A DNA stretch of 64,000 nt, taken from positions 31,988,745 to 32,052,744 of the forward strand of contig CM075102.1 in assembly GCA_037576195.1 (NCBI GenBank), given 5' to 3'. This document shows, piece by piece, positions 1 to 11,800 of the stretch. This stretch comes from Phytoseiulus persimilis (Eukaryota > Arthropoda > Arachnida > Mesostigmata > Phytoseiidae). Every line of letters starts with the position of its first letter. The stretch's first letter is position 1. The notes beneath the pieces were generated by a model that was not told the DNA's origin, made no database searches, and saw only the letters and a list, made by a program, of their open reading frames with translations. The position numbers and the translations under genes were made by a program.

Positions 1-287
1 CTTGATGTGAGTGCTCACGGCGTAGAGTTCCACGTCTTCCCAAAACTTACGCCTAATTCTGGAAAGTAGTTCTGATGCTCACGAGTGATCCTGTCCTCCT
101 GCCAAAGCTCATGGCGCTGTACCTAAGAGGACAGCGGGTGGATCCGAGCACGAGTCGTTCTCCTGATTGCCTCTTTCCCATGGGCACTCGTAACAGGAGA
201 GAATTCCCGCGAGCGGGAGATGATGTTTGCACTCAGCCCCGAATTCTGAATCAGTCGGCTTCAAGCTTTCAGTTTCCGTTTTCTCAG

Positions 288-642
288 GAAAAAGCGATTG
301 ATCTCGTCGCGGCTGGTCGCGTGGAAAACATCGTACAGGCTCAGATGGTTGCTGAACTGGTTGACATGAACTTTGATGAAGAAGGTAGAGCTTTTTCGGA
401 TTTGGGTGTCGGGGATTTTTTTTCTCAAGAGCCATTTCACCGGTTTCCGGCGATTGCTAGCAATCCTTCTACCTGTGGGATCTTTTCGCCGGAACGCGAC
501 AATTTATTGTCCGGCTAACATGTCAAAATGCTCACGTCCACCGTTTCAGATGCGATCCTGGCTTCAGAAAACTCTGACAGCGTCTACCAGGCAGTTTATT
601 CCTTCAACAGGAATGCAACATTTGCTATGGAACCTACCCGAT
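288..642 (+). CDS. Probable UBA-like exon pair of the HOIP-type gene
   Basis: Two exons join cleanly. The first (288-384) follows a pyrimidine-rich acceptor ending TTCTCAG and stops at a GTAGAG donor in phase 1. The second starts at 550 after GTTTCAG. Together they read as a short helical segment with VDMNFDEE followed by an alanine/serine helix, which resembles a UBA domain. HOIP proteins carry a UBA domain upstream of RING1, so this probably belongs to the RBR gene that follows. The reading frame meets TGA at 642-644, only a few bases before a good donor (AAGTGAGT at 648-655). This is either another frame break or a sign that the exon ends differently. No exon was found for 650-1399, where the first zinc-binding pair of RING1 should lie. 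Confidence 0.45.
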
Positions 643-1399
643 GAGCCAAGTGAGTTTTCCGACCGAACGCCTCAGTTCGAGCCGAATTCCCCACGGCCAC
701 CAGATCCGCTGTCGCACACGCTCATTCATTTCGCCATGGAACAGAGTGCTTATGGTGAATCCGCGACGTCATCGCAGACATCGCTTTCGGAACTGCGACG
801 CCGGCATCCCGGACAGCCCCGCAGAAAAAAATTGGGGAACAGTCGTGGCTGGCCCGCGGGGCTCTTGAGAATAACCCAAGCTGCCACGGAATAGTGGGCC
901 GCTGTAGCTAGCCCCGCTAATAGCGATGACGCTCCGCGTTGTTGGTATGACGGTCATGTCGTTTTGTTCGGAGTGACACGAGCGATCGATAAGCCTTTGT
1001 GCTCAGCTAAGCGGCGGGCCGCTGCCCTCCTCATTCATGCAAGCACGACAATACACGACGATACTCCCAGATCGATAAGACACGATGTTCCCTTTGTGCC
1101 GCTGAGTTTGATCGGCGGTCTCCGCTGGCACCGGAAGGAGTACGGGAACAGTCATTGCGACAATGTCCGCGGTCCGTTTCTGCGACCTAAAGTAGAAGGC
1201 GAATGTGCTGGTCAACTCGGCCTGTCCAGTTATCCCTCTTGGGGAAATAACGACGTTTGAGGATACCGAGGAGAGCGGCTGGAAAACTCACAACGCACCC
1301 CGGAATCTTAGTTCGTTCATCTTAGCTTTCACCCCAAACGCATCGACTTCGTCGTAGTTCTATGGCTAACTTGTCGATCGAAATTCAAAATCTTTTCAG

Positions 1400-4300
1400 A
1401 TGATCGCTCTATTGCATTGCGCACATGTTGCGTGCCAGGAGTGCCTCCGGACGTATTTTACGATTCAGATCCGAGATCGCAACGTTGGAGAATTACGATG
1501 CCCGTTCTGCAATGAACCCGATCTGTCCGACGAGAAAATCGAGCAGAATTATTTCAGCAACATGTCTGTTCTGGTAATGCCTCAGCAGGGAGAGGAGAAA
1601 TAGATAACGATCCCAGCTGAGCTGATTCTCCAAGGAGTTCACGGGAGCTCTCTGAATAATTGGAAGGAACCTCTAGAAAAAACGAATGTCATTCCAGCTC
1701 AAGAACCTCGTCGATAAGGAAACATTTGATCTCTTCCAAAAGAAGTTGGTTGAGCGCGCTCTGATCAGAGACCCGAATTTTCGATGGTGCCCACAGGTTT
1801 GTATCAAAGCTCTTGAAAAACTAATCCGCCCGTAGCTATCCGTCGAACCGGCTCGACTCGTTCCGCGGTTCGCATGGGGAAGGCAAGGGCGCGTTCGTTA
1901 TCCCAGATGCGCATCGAGTCTGTTGTGATGTTTCAGAGAGACGAGTCTCTCGCTGAGCTCCATTGAATTGCCTCTAACTTTTCAGCGATGATTAGAGGAT
2001 TTTCCTCCCTCGGAATCCGGTCGCTGAAGTAGACACGCGCTACGAACAAGCAATAATTAGAACATTGTTCCAGTGCTCGTCGGGATTCATCACCGTCGCT
2101 CAGCAGAAAGCGGTTACCTGTCCTGATTGCAAAAAAGTCTCGTGCGCGGATTGCAAAAAAATTGTGAGTTCAGAACTTCAGATATTGGAGATTATACGAT
2201 CGTTCGACCACATCGCGTACGGCGTCATGCGTATCGGCTTCTGGAGCCCAATCTCAATGAACGCATATAGGGTTCCTTCTGGGGCCGATTGTGGAGCCGT
2301 GGAGGATTGCTGTAGTCGGAACTGAATCAGATCCTTCCATATCTTCGAGACCAATTAGTGCACCTGTTCCGTGTCCAGGAGTGAAGTGTTGAGAATCGAC
2401 GCATGGGCAACCCGGCGAGGCCGTCAGCTGTCAACCGAACGATCGGTTCGGGAACGGAGCCTTCGCGGAGGAGCTCTGGGAGCCTGTCAAGTACCGATTG
2501 CGCGGAATCAATCTTCTAAATTCATATGCTCTCCAATTCAGTGGCGGAAAGAGCATCAGAATCTATCGTGCGAGGAATTCGACCGATGGATTTCGCGATA
2601 CGAGCGGATTCCGCAGAAGTCGGGCTGGAGAGATATTTCGAAGAAAATGGCATCCAGTGCCCAGAATGCAGGTTCCGGTACGCGTTGAGTCGGGGAGGGT
2701 GCATGCACTTCAAATGCGTCCAGTGCGGTTTCGATTTCTGCTCAGGCTGCAATCGGCCCTTCAAGAACGGCGAGGTGAGAATCGACACTGATCACGCGGT
2801 CACCTGAGATATCAAGAGGATTATCAGGCTACATTCTCCGATATTCCGCGTTCCCCTCCATCAGAAATGCGGTTTCTCGGTGAATTGTAAGCGGATGGGG
2901 CTCCACGCTCATCATCCGCGGAATTGTCTCTTCTATCTCCGGGACAAGGAGCACGACAAGCTGGAGAAGCTCTTGAAGGTAGGTCGAAAGTCATTTGGGC
3001 CGGTCATGGTGGTGAAAAGAAAAGACATGACCGCCATTTCATCACGAAATCGTAAATCTTGTTAACGTTTTTTGGCTCAGGACGCAGGCGTACCCATTAC
3101 CGGGACCTCACTTCTGGACAAGAAAGCCAGACAGGGTGTCAAGTACCTGAGACCAAAGAATCCGCTTTCGGCGGCTACCGAGATGACGTTTGTGGGCGTA
3201 AACTCGAACCGAACATGGCGGGACTGTGCAAGTAAGTCAGGCATCCTCTCGTGAGCTAAGGCCGCCAAGTGACGCTGTGGATTCCCCGACTCAGACCCTC
3301 AAGTTCGGAATATCAAGTAGCAGGAGAACCTTCCGGACCGTCGAGCACTCGAGAAATTTCTCAGTGCCATTAGGGACGACAATGAGTTCCCCGTCTACGA
3401 TTGTCACCAGTCGTTCATCTTCCAAATAGGTCATGACATCCGTATATTCCCGGCGTTACTCTGACCTAGACTTGGCGGAGCCGGGGCACGTGTGGAATGA
3501 GCCGCTAGGGACTCTGAATAAGGCGAATTTCGATAAGTTTGATTTGAATCTGATCGAGTCGAACATCCTCGGCGAAGAACTTTGTCGCCGACGTGGCCAG
3601 TGCTGGGTCGATTGCTTCTTTCGGTGGGAGGGGCAAAATCAAATTATTGGGACGGATCGAGACGGAAGGAGAGCTTTGGCCTACTTTGTTCGAGCGTCTT
3701 GATGAACCGGTCAAATCATGGCCGAGAATAAAAGTGCCTCAATTCCTCAGAGGGTCGAAAGTCAACAACGATGCTGACCGAAGATTGGTCCGCCTGGGGC
3801 TAACGCAAACGCTTTGTTCGGCCTCGTAATCGAAGTCGTTTTGACGTCCGGAGCTTGCAGCAAGCCATCCAAGGCCCGAATCAAGGAGTCGCTGTTTCCC
3901 GCTCCGCAATCGCGATGAGGCGAGCTGGAGCCGGGGTGGCCAACTCGCTGCGTCCTGTATCCGTATGATCATCCTGCTCCATTCCATGAGCATGGAGTGG
4001 GTCGAGAGCGAACTGAGTCAGTTTCAGAGGATTCGGGCAACGTGGACGCGACGTATATTTGATGAGGCGTTCCACTCTCGCTTTCCTCCTCCTGCCTCCC
4101 GCTCGAAGCTTCTTTCGCGTCTGGCGGAGAGGTTGGTTGTCGAGATGGCTTCGCTCAGGGAGGACTGATTCGCACGACGGGGATCAGAAACCTTTGTTTG
4201 TGTGAGAGTGAGAGCGGATGGCTTCCAGCCCAGAGAACCTGAGCGCGTTCACCTTCAGTTCGGGACAACGTCAATATGGCATTACCGATCCGCGCGAGCG

Positions 4301-5599
4301 ATCAGCCCACGATGATCGCTCGGTTGCGCTTCCGACGAAGAGCAGTACTCGCGTGGATTGTGTTTGGTCACAGGAAGTTGCCTGCCACCTTCGACATGCG
4401 TCATGGAAGCACCCTCAATCCAAGCACACATCGATGCTGAAACGATCTGGGCGATTCTCGGCGCCCACGGAGCACGAAGACTGTTCCAGCACAGTGGCTG
4501 GAGCCTTGCGGTGTGGGTGGACTCGGAATAACCTCTTGGCCATGGGGAGGTCGGACCGATGCGGACAACGGTCTCAGAATATGTAAGGGATAGGAACAGA
4601 CATCTTCCCTCCATGTGAGCCTTTCCTGAAGCGGTCGGGGTTCAAGTCAACCGAGCGACCGGGGGGGCAACTTGGGAGAGATGATCATGGTCTTCGATCA
4701 GCAAGGGCGCTAAGGACCATCGTTGGGTCGAGTGACGGCAGAGCTGATCGTCTCCTACATGAAACGCTAATCCACGAATTGGTGCGCGTATGTACCGAAA
4801 CCGGAAACGATTTGAGTGGGATATTGAGCGGATTCCGTTGTGAGCCTCGGCGTTTTCTGCGACAAAAGCCAGCAGATGCTGCTCGCTACGCTCGCGGCTT
4901 TTCCTCGAAGGATGGCGGGTTTTGGCGGCCTCAGGGAAACACCAAGGAAACGAGATTAGTGGGCAACGTCGCAATAACGACCGGTCGCCCAAAGCTCAGG
5001 ACTTCTTGGCACTAGAGCTTGCAACGATTGTCGCTCGGTTTTCCCGGGATCACGTCGTGGAGCTCTCAGAAGATATGTTAACGCGCCCGCGACCGAAGCT
5101 GTAGGCTCTCACTACTGGCAAATATGGTGTGCTGCTCGATTCATCATACTCCATTATATCAGACCTCGCGGCAAACTTAGTGTATATCGGATCGGTTCTG
5201 GGCCCGGAAAGGATGGCTCTACTATCATTCGGTTCGTGAGCGGCTGTGTCGAGGGTCAGGGATCATCGCTTCGAGTTGACGGCTCAGACATTGAGCAAAA
5301 GGAATCGAGAGCGTCATACGGAATGGAGCTCTGACTCGTTACAGGAAGCACTATGTTGAACATCTTGGAGGTTTGATTTTCCGCCATAAGGTCGATCCGG
5401 TACCCATTCTCGAAAGCGAAGAGCTGGAGCTGTGCATCAGAAGAGCTAATATGCGTCTGCCGTCGAAATATCAGCTCACGGATGCCGTCTACAAGGACGT
5501 ATTGGGCAAGGTTAGTGAATTATTTTGGTGCTTTCTCTGAAAGCTGTTTTGAGATTGACGCCGTCCTAGACGCCGTCGGGCACACGAGCTATCAGCTGA
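1400..5599 (+). CDS. RNF31: HOIP/RNF31-type RBR E3 ubiquitin ligase, 3' part, two frame breaks
   Basis: Builds Met1-linked (linear) ubiquitin chains in immune and death signalling (family knowledge). Exons read as 1400-1573, 1698-1796, 2074-2163, 2542-2774, 2865-2978, 3081-3231, 5345-5510 and 5570-5599, and all junction phases agree. In order they encode the end of RING1 (HVACQEC, CPFC), the IBR (CPDC, CADC, SCEEF), RING2 with the catalytic Cys in GGCMHFKC, and the HOIP-specific linear-chain-determining segment ([12 protein letters not shown], then VCGRKL and HYVEHL). Exons 2542-2774 and 3081-3231 each lack exactly one base: homology changes frame once inside each, and one extra base restores the exon phase. 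The first cysteines of RING1 are not found. Either a pseudogene or assembly errors; zinc ligands elsewhere are intact. In Drosophila the orthologue is called LUBEL. Confidence 0.85.
3232..5344 (+). other. Long HOIP intron with coding-like fragments
   Basis: The intron between the CGRKL exon and the C-terminal exon is about 2.1 kb, far longer than its neighbours. It holds several short plus-strand stretches that read like protein but in different frames, at about 3328-3453, 3593-3829, 3965-4168, 4218-4586 and 5000-5104. None was recognised and no consistent exon chain could be joined. They could be a decayed nested gene or chance open frames. Confidence 0.4.
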
Positions 5600-7990
5600 C
5601 GCTACCATGGTTAAGATAGCCATGGAACTTGCAGTTTAGGGAAGATGGTCTTTCTGCACGTTTCTTCCTCTAGATTTGAAACCTATGTATGAGGATAGAA
5701 GGACTATCGTTCCGGTCGAGCATGATCATCCCCTAGTTGTGATCGCTACGTCGCAGCCACAGACCTTTGATGTTCGACACGTTCGATAGATTGTTTCCTC
5801 GCGTTCTCGTTTCGTTCTCCCGCACTCTTCTCGCTGATGACTTTGTCCATGTTTGAGGTGGAGCAACCCGATGCGTCATCTGAGTTCTATCGAATCTGCT
5901 CGAAGTCCTGGTGGTCAGCAGCGCTGCTGGACTACGCAAGTCGAGAGCAAGTCGAGTTATCACCTCCAACAATGAACGATCGACTGGAATGTTACCGGAT
6001 TCTACGAGCGTCTCTCCAGTCATACTTCTTCGATGCTGAGAACGGGTTCGACCCTTGATGCTCAGGGAGTAGGAGGCTCGGAGGAGCTTCTCAAAGAGTG
6101 ATCTTCAACCTGCTTCGGCGTCGCAATCCTGAGGCTCGCTTTCCACGAACAGCAACTATCGTGGCAGCAACATCAACATCTTCAGAGAGCGGAGAAGCAA
6201 ACGCGAGTTCCCAAGGAACTGAGATCATAGACCATTCGGTCAGAACCATCCCCATCATACTTTTTTGTATCAACGACGCTTCGACCTGAAAGCCCATCGA
6301 CTGTTGAAGCTGACGGGGATTCGCTGGCCTGAGAGGAGCGCGACTTCGGGCTGGAGTCCGGTGGAGGCTCAGTCGAGCTGAAAATATTCAGAAACTTCTC
6401 GAATGATAAACTTCCGCGAGTTTCCAGCCGAATCCGAAGAACGCAAACCTCTTATTCCCTTGACCAGGACGCATCTTCAAGCGAAGCGTCGGACAGCGAA
6501 TGCATCTCTCGACGCCCTGCTTTGCTCGGAAGGAACATTACGAAGAGTTTCCTCCAGAATTGCCTTAGCCCTATCGAAGGTACATCGGGGAAATACCACC
6601 CAGGAACTCATGGAGATGAATGCGAAGCTTGGAAATTAGGTTGTTCGAGGGTGTGCCATCCGGGCAGTCGTCGCGATCTGCATCAAGGATCCTCGAAACT
6701 AGAGATGCTAATGGCCGGAATGCTCACGACCAGGCTAACGTACTCAAACGGGACACAGACCGTGGCCCTTAGATTGGATGCAACAACCGAGGAAAATAAC
6801 CAATCGTTCCATAAGTCCACAAATTACCTTGTTTGTCTTCCGACAGCGGCCCAATTTGAATCGAACAGATGCCGCCCGTCAATAATGTGCAGCATAGAGG
6901 ATGTCAGAAACATATCCTAACATGTTGTATGCTTCGAGTAGTCTCCGACGCTGGCGATCCGTATGAGCTCATGTGCGTTCCAAACGAATTTTCGATTGGG
7001 AAATTTCGCCGTGGCCTGCCTCGTTACAGTAATTACGTCTCTACTCGAAAGCATAGTTCGTCGCCCAGATTTCCCCGGGAAGAAGGCTATCAAGACCTAC
7101 GCGCCACGAGGCCTAAGAACCATCTCTTGTCAGCCTTATCCGATTCCTAATGGCTCACAGTCATATATTCGATGACGACGGCGTTGAAAAACTGACGCGA
7201 CGGAGAGGACGCAGCGCGGTTAGCGCCACGACCCTCAAGAATAAGCCCGATCAGGATACACCTGTTTTTCTCGGGAAGCAGATTGATGCTATCGGAGAGC
7301 GATGCAGAGGAGAATAACTTTTCAGAAGGTGACACTGTGAAATTCGTCGACGTGTCCCGTCCAGTCTTAATCTCTTTGCGCCAGAGGCTGTCCTCGGGGT
7401 CCCTCGATTTCCTGTGGAAGAATTCGAGTTTGGAGGATGCCGCGGACGTTGTATCTATATTTTATTCCTGTGGCTCCTCAACCAGTCTGAGTCTTGTCCC
7501 GTTGATGATGCTTGTCCTCGATCAGGAAAGAGTGTGACCGGCCCCGGGACTGGAATCATTTTGTTCCGAGAGAAAATTGTACCGAATCGTCTCCGTGCTG
7601 GTCTTTGCGCGAAATGACGAAATTCCGCGGATCACCGATCTTTGCTCGTCCCAGTTTCGCTCGCCACACGCACACCTCGAGGCTTCCGACGCCCATTACG
7701 CCCTCTCGACTCTCGGCAGCTTCAGGGCCCGGCTCAGTCCTCTGTTCAAGATCTCGATAGCGTGGTTGAACTCGAATCCCGGGGGAGTTATTCAGAACTT
7801 TGGCTAGAATTTCGAACTGCTGTCACCGCGCGGTGCTTCACCGCGAGAAATCATACCGTCGAAACATACCGACGCAGAGCGACTAAGTTCCACAGCTGTG
7901 CTAACGCATTGACTTCAGTCGACCGCGAGTGAATGCAGTAATTGAACAACAACTGAGCAATCGGGTGAGCGAGTTCCCAGTTTGTGAAGG
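5600..7990. other. Intergenic, no assignable gene
   Basis: No protein family was recognised. Short open stretches on the plus strand lie at 5837-6058, 6403-6639 and 7283-7807. The part around 6440-6560 includes a serine/acid-rich run (DASSSEASDSE) that reads like a disordered coding segment. A minus-strand stretch at 7147-7335 overlaps them. No AATAAA was seen shortly after the HOIP stop codon at 5597-5599. Confidence 0.3.
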
Positions 7991-8157
7991 AATGAATAAG
8001 TGAGCACAGCGGCTACTGCACGATGTTCCCCTACAGAAGAGACCCCCAATGTTTAATAATCAGATCACGCTTGTTCGTCCATCCAAACGCCCACTCACCC
8101 ATCCATGCGCGGATCTCTTGGTCGGTCGGGCCGGCCATTCGTCCGTTTTTCCGCTCC

Positions 8158-8420
8158 CTCCCTCCTTCCAGCACCCGTCAGTCGGTCGGTCGGTCCGTCA
8201 CTCCCTCCGATGGCATGGCGTGCCGTGACGAAAGTTGCTCAGCCTGGAACTAACGTTGGAAGAGGAAAACGGGAAACCCCTAACGCAACGGTGATGGCGG
8301 CGGCAGCAGCAACGGTAGTAGCGCCCACGCCTTATTGATGCCGGGCTACCGGTCGGCCGAGCGGCTATCCTGACGGACGGACGGACCGATTGAGCGACCA
8401 GCACTCAGTGAGTGAGCGAA
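8158..8420. repeat. Interrupted tetranucleotide island
   Basis: Runs of GTCG and CCGT units near 8180-8205 and GGAC units near 8375-8390, mixed with GAGT/GAAT units up to about 8420. The units are imperfect and change within the tract, so this is not a clean microsatellite. Confidence 0.75.
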
Positions 8421-8741
8421 TGAATCAGCAATCCAGCTCGCGATGACCAACAACGAAGCATTCTATTGCTGCTCGCTCTTCCACTCAGTCAGTCCGTCCT
8501 TCGTTGTTTTCTGCCGGTGCCACTGTTAGAAAGCAAAGTGGTAGCGGGTGGTATTGGTGTTGGCAGCAGTGGTAATGGTGGTGGTGCTGCTGCTGGCGGC
8601 GGCGGAGAGGCTAGCTTCCCTAGCGCGCTCATCGCACGGAATACGTCGCTCTTCTTCGCATAGGGCGTTCACTGAACCGAGCGCACTGCTTGCTGTTGCT
8701 GCTATTCGTTGTCGTCATCGTCGTCGGTGCTCTAGTGCGCC

Positions 8742-8895
8742 GGTAGCGGGCGGGAGGGCAGGCAGCCAGGTCGGTGGATGGAGGGATGGATGGACGGACA
8801 AACGGACGGACGAACGAGCGAACGGTTGAATACCCAGCCAGCTAGGAATACAGACAGAGCAACAAGAAGCGCCGGTTCGCTCGCTCGCTCGGCTG
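8742..8895. repeat. Interrupted tetranucleotide island
   Basis: Successive GGCA, GGAT, GGAC and GAAC-type 4-bp units, followed by a short GCTC run near 8878-8892. Long open frames across it are by-products of the repeat. Confidence 0.75.
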
Positions 8896-11800
8896 TACCA
8901 TCTAGAGCACTTTAGTGAACCAGTAGCAATCCCAGCGACCGATGGGTCTTGCGGACCCATCACGATACTACTATCATTTTTTGCGTCCGTTCAGATGCCA
9001 CGTCGGCTGCCCCAGCTAGTTAGTAGACATAGTGTCAGTAAACGCGCACAAGCGGTGCTCAGTGCGGTCACCCGATTTGGCGTTTTTGTCATGTTTCGGT
9101 TCATTTCGCTGCGATGAATCAACTCAGCTCCGCGCAAGAAATCTCTCGAGGATTGCGGAGGCTCACCGAGAAACATGTAGTACCTGGATCTGGAATCCAT
9201 TCGCCTCGGCGAACTCTTGTTCCTCCCGACGCACAGATAGTCCTGTCAACAGACGTCCTGTATACTAAAACAAAAACGCCGATATTCCCAATGGATCACG
9301 TCAACGTAGTGAGGCAAGAAAACTTCTGGATTCAGCTGTGTTCCCGCCGCGAAGACTGCTTCAAAGGCAAACCCGGTCCACTTTTAGCGAGGTAGTTCCG
9401 TAAACCCTTCGGGAGCACTATCTCGACTTTACAATGCTTGAGAGTATCTCTGAGCCAGGGAACAGTTTCCAAGCTTGAGGAATTCCCCCATCGCTCAGAA
9501 ATGCCCGGACATGAATCAGCGTAACGACTTCAGCGCTGTTCTAAACGAGTTCCACTCTCGAATCGGAACCAACGAAGGATGGCAGCATCTTCCGAGCCGT
9601 ACTTCTCCGCCGAAACCGAGCCCAAGTTTTCATGGACTGGAAGTTCTCAGTTCTGATTTCCAGAGAAACGTGGAGAATCAATGAAGCTTGCAGCACGGGC
9701 AATTGGCAGACTTACGGCTTTTAATGATTACTATCATGTGTGCAGCACCGCTGCAGACGGACGGTTCAGCGAGCGGGCGATCGAGCAAGCGTATGACGAT
9801 TTGGAGATGCGCAGCAACGAATAAGAAAGCTTTACCAACAAACAGAACTCGGATCGCCTATATATAATATTTTGTTGCGTGACTCAAACCATTCATTACA
9901 CATTTGTCTCAGAGCCGAAGCGCGCTGACTACGCTGACCTGGAATGGAAATGAAAAAACTCACTCCAACTCTTTCGATCCGTTCTGCCGATTAACCATGC
10001 GGATAACTCTGATAAAATCTGAATTATATCTTTTCGTCGCTCTAGGAATACTGGTCAAGCTAGATCCATTCGAGAGATGGAGTGCGCAAGAATCTAAAAG
10101 GGAATTCACGTAAGCTTACGTCGGTGCTCGGTTCATGCTCTGGCTTTTACACATTTTGGGAGAATGGTCATCGGGAAAACGCCACCCCCTAGCTTCCTCG
10201 AACGGGATGACGGTTGTATCGGTGAAGACAAGCCAGTTAGTTGCCGCAGGAATCTCGCTCTGACCCCAGAGATTACATCTTCGGCCCTGAACGTTGTTCC
10301 CTTTACGACTCTACTTCGGCAGACCACATGGTGACGCGTGCCACTCTTACGCAAGCCGAAGGCTCATCAGAATCTGCTATTCATTAGAGTTGTTTATCGG
10401 TCCGAAGGGGCGGCCAGCCACAGCGAGCTGCTATCCAACCATACGAGCTCATCGAATGCTACAACGACAGGGATGGCAGAACTGGACAATGATATTTCTG
10501 TGGGTCTCTCACACGCTTCTGCAGACAGATTTCAATTTGCGAGCGATGTCGAATCAACTAAAAGTATGAGTCGATTTGTATGGGAAGCTATATGCTCCAG
10601 AGATGAGCGCGAAAGGAATCGCGGGAGTTCGCCCAGACCACGAGCAACTGCGGAATTATCGGAAAAATCTACCACGTGAGGGCTAATGTGCCGCTGAACT
10701 TGAGGCAATCCATCTGCATGCCCTTGCCCCGGATCATCACCAATGACAACGGCATCACAAGTTGCTGCACTCGACTCATGCGTCCCAATGTAAGTGGAAA
10801 GTACTTCCACATAGGATTCGTAGCATGCGTCATTAGAGTTAGTTTCTGAGTTCTCTGTGTTTTAGAGAGACCAGGAGACGCACCTGTCTAACCCAGATCA
10901 GTGAGCGCGTCTCGGAGCCACAATAACATCGAAAAGTGGCTACGACTAAAAGCGAATTCGTAACAATGCGCTCAAACTGAATACACGTGGAATAAGTACC
11001 ACGTCATCAACCCAACGTGGCTATTTTATACTGAGCACCGCGCTTGATGACGGAGCTTCGAGTGCTCATTCATTATAGAGGGAAGTCCGCTTTGGAGATG
11101 CTGAAGATGTGTGATGCATTTCATTCAGATTTACGGAAAATCATCCGTTGTGCGATTCCGATAGTCTCTCCGGAGTTCAGTAGCGGATTTCCGAGCGAGT
11201 CAAAATCACAAATCATCTACAATAAGTTGGCGCAGATGACTCAAAAGACATCGAATGTCAAACATCTGCTGATTTTTGTCAACTTTCCCGTGCAGAGTCG
11301 CCTGAGTAGAATTGGATCCATACACTACAATCGATCTAGTTATCCATCTGTTCGTCTTTGTATCAATCCATATTGATTCGTCGACTCATCCTCCCATGCG
11401 GATGAGGTGGATAGGATACGTTATTAAGCACTCCATCACGATTCGAGCCATACGGACGGGCGGACGCAAACTAGAGAACTCTCAAAACTCAACTCGAATC
11501 GTCGTCGGTGTTGTTCAGACCGTTGATATTGACTAAAAAAGTTTAGCAGCAAACCCTGATCGTGACAGAACTCAACAAGAAACTATTGGGCAGTGGTTCT
11601 GGAGAGAAGAGCGTGAGCCGTAAATCTAGAAAAAAAACTGTCTCAATTTCCATCGTCGCCGGGATCTACGATAAACCCTCAATTGAATACCGTCCGGAAT
11701 GGGAAGTTTCGACCATCCGAGTGAAGAACACCACCTGAACTGAAGATGCTCCAACCAGATGTACGGCGGAGCATACACGCGATTTGTCAGCATGGGCGCG

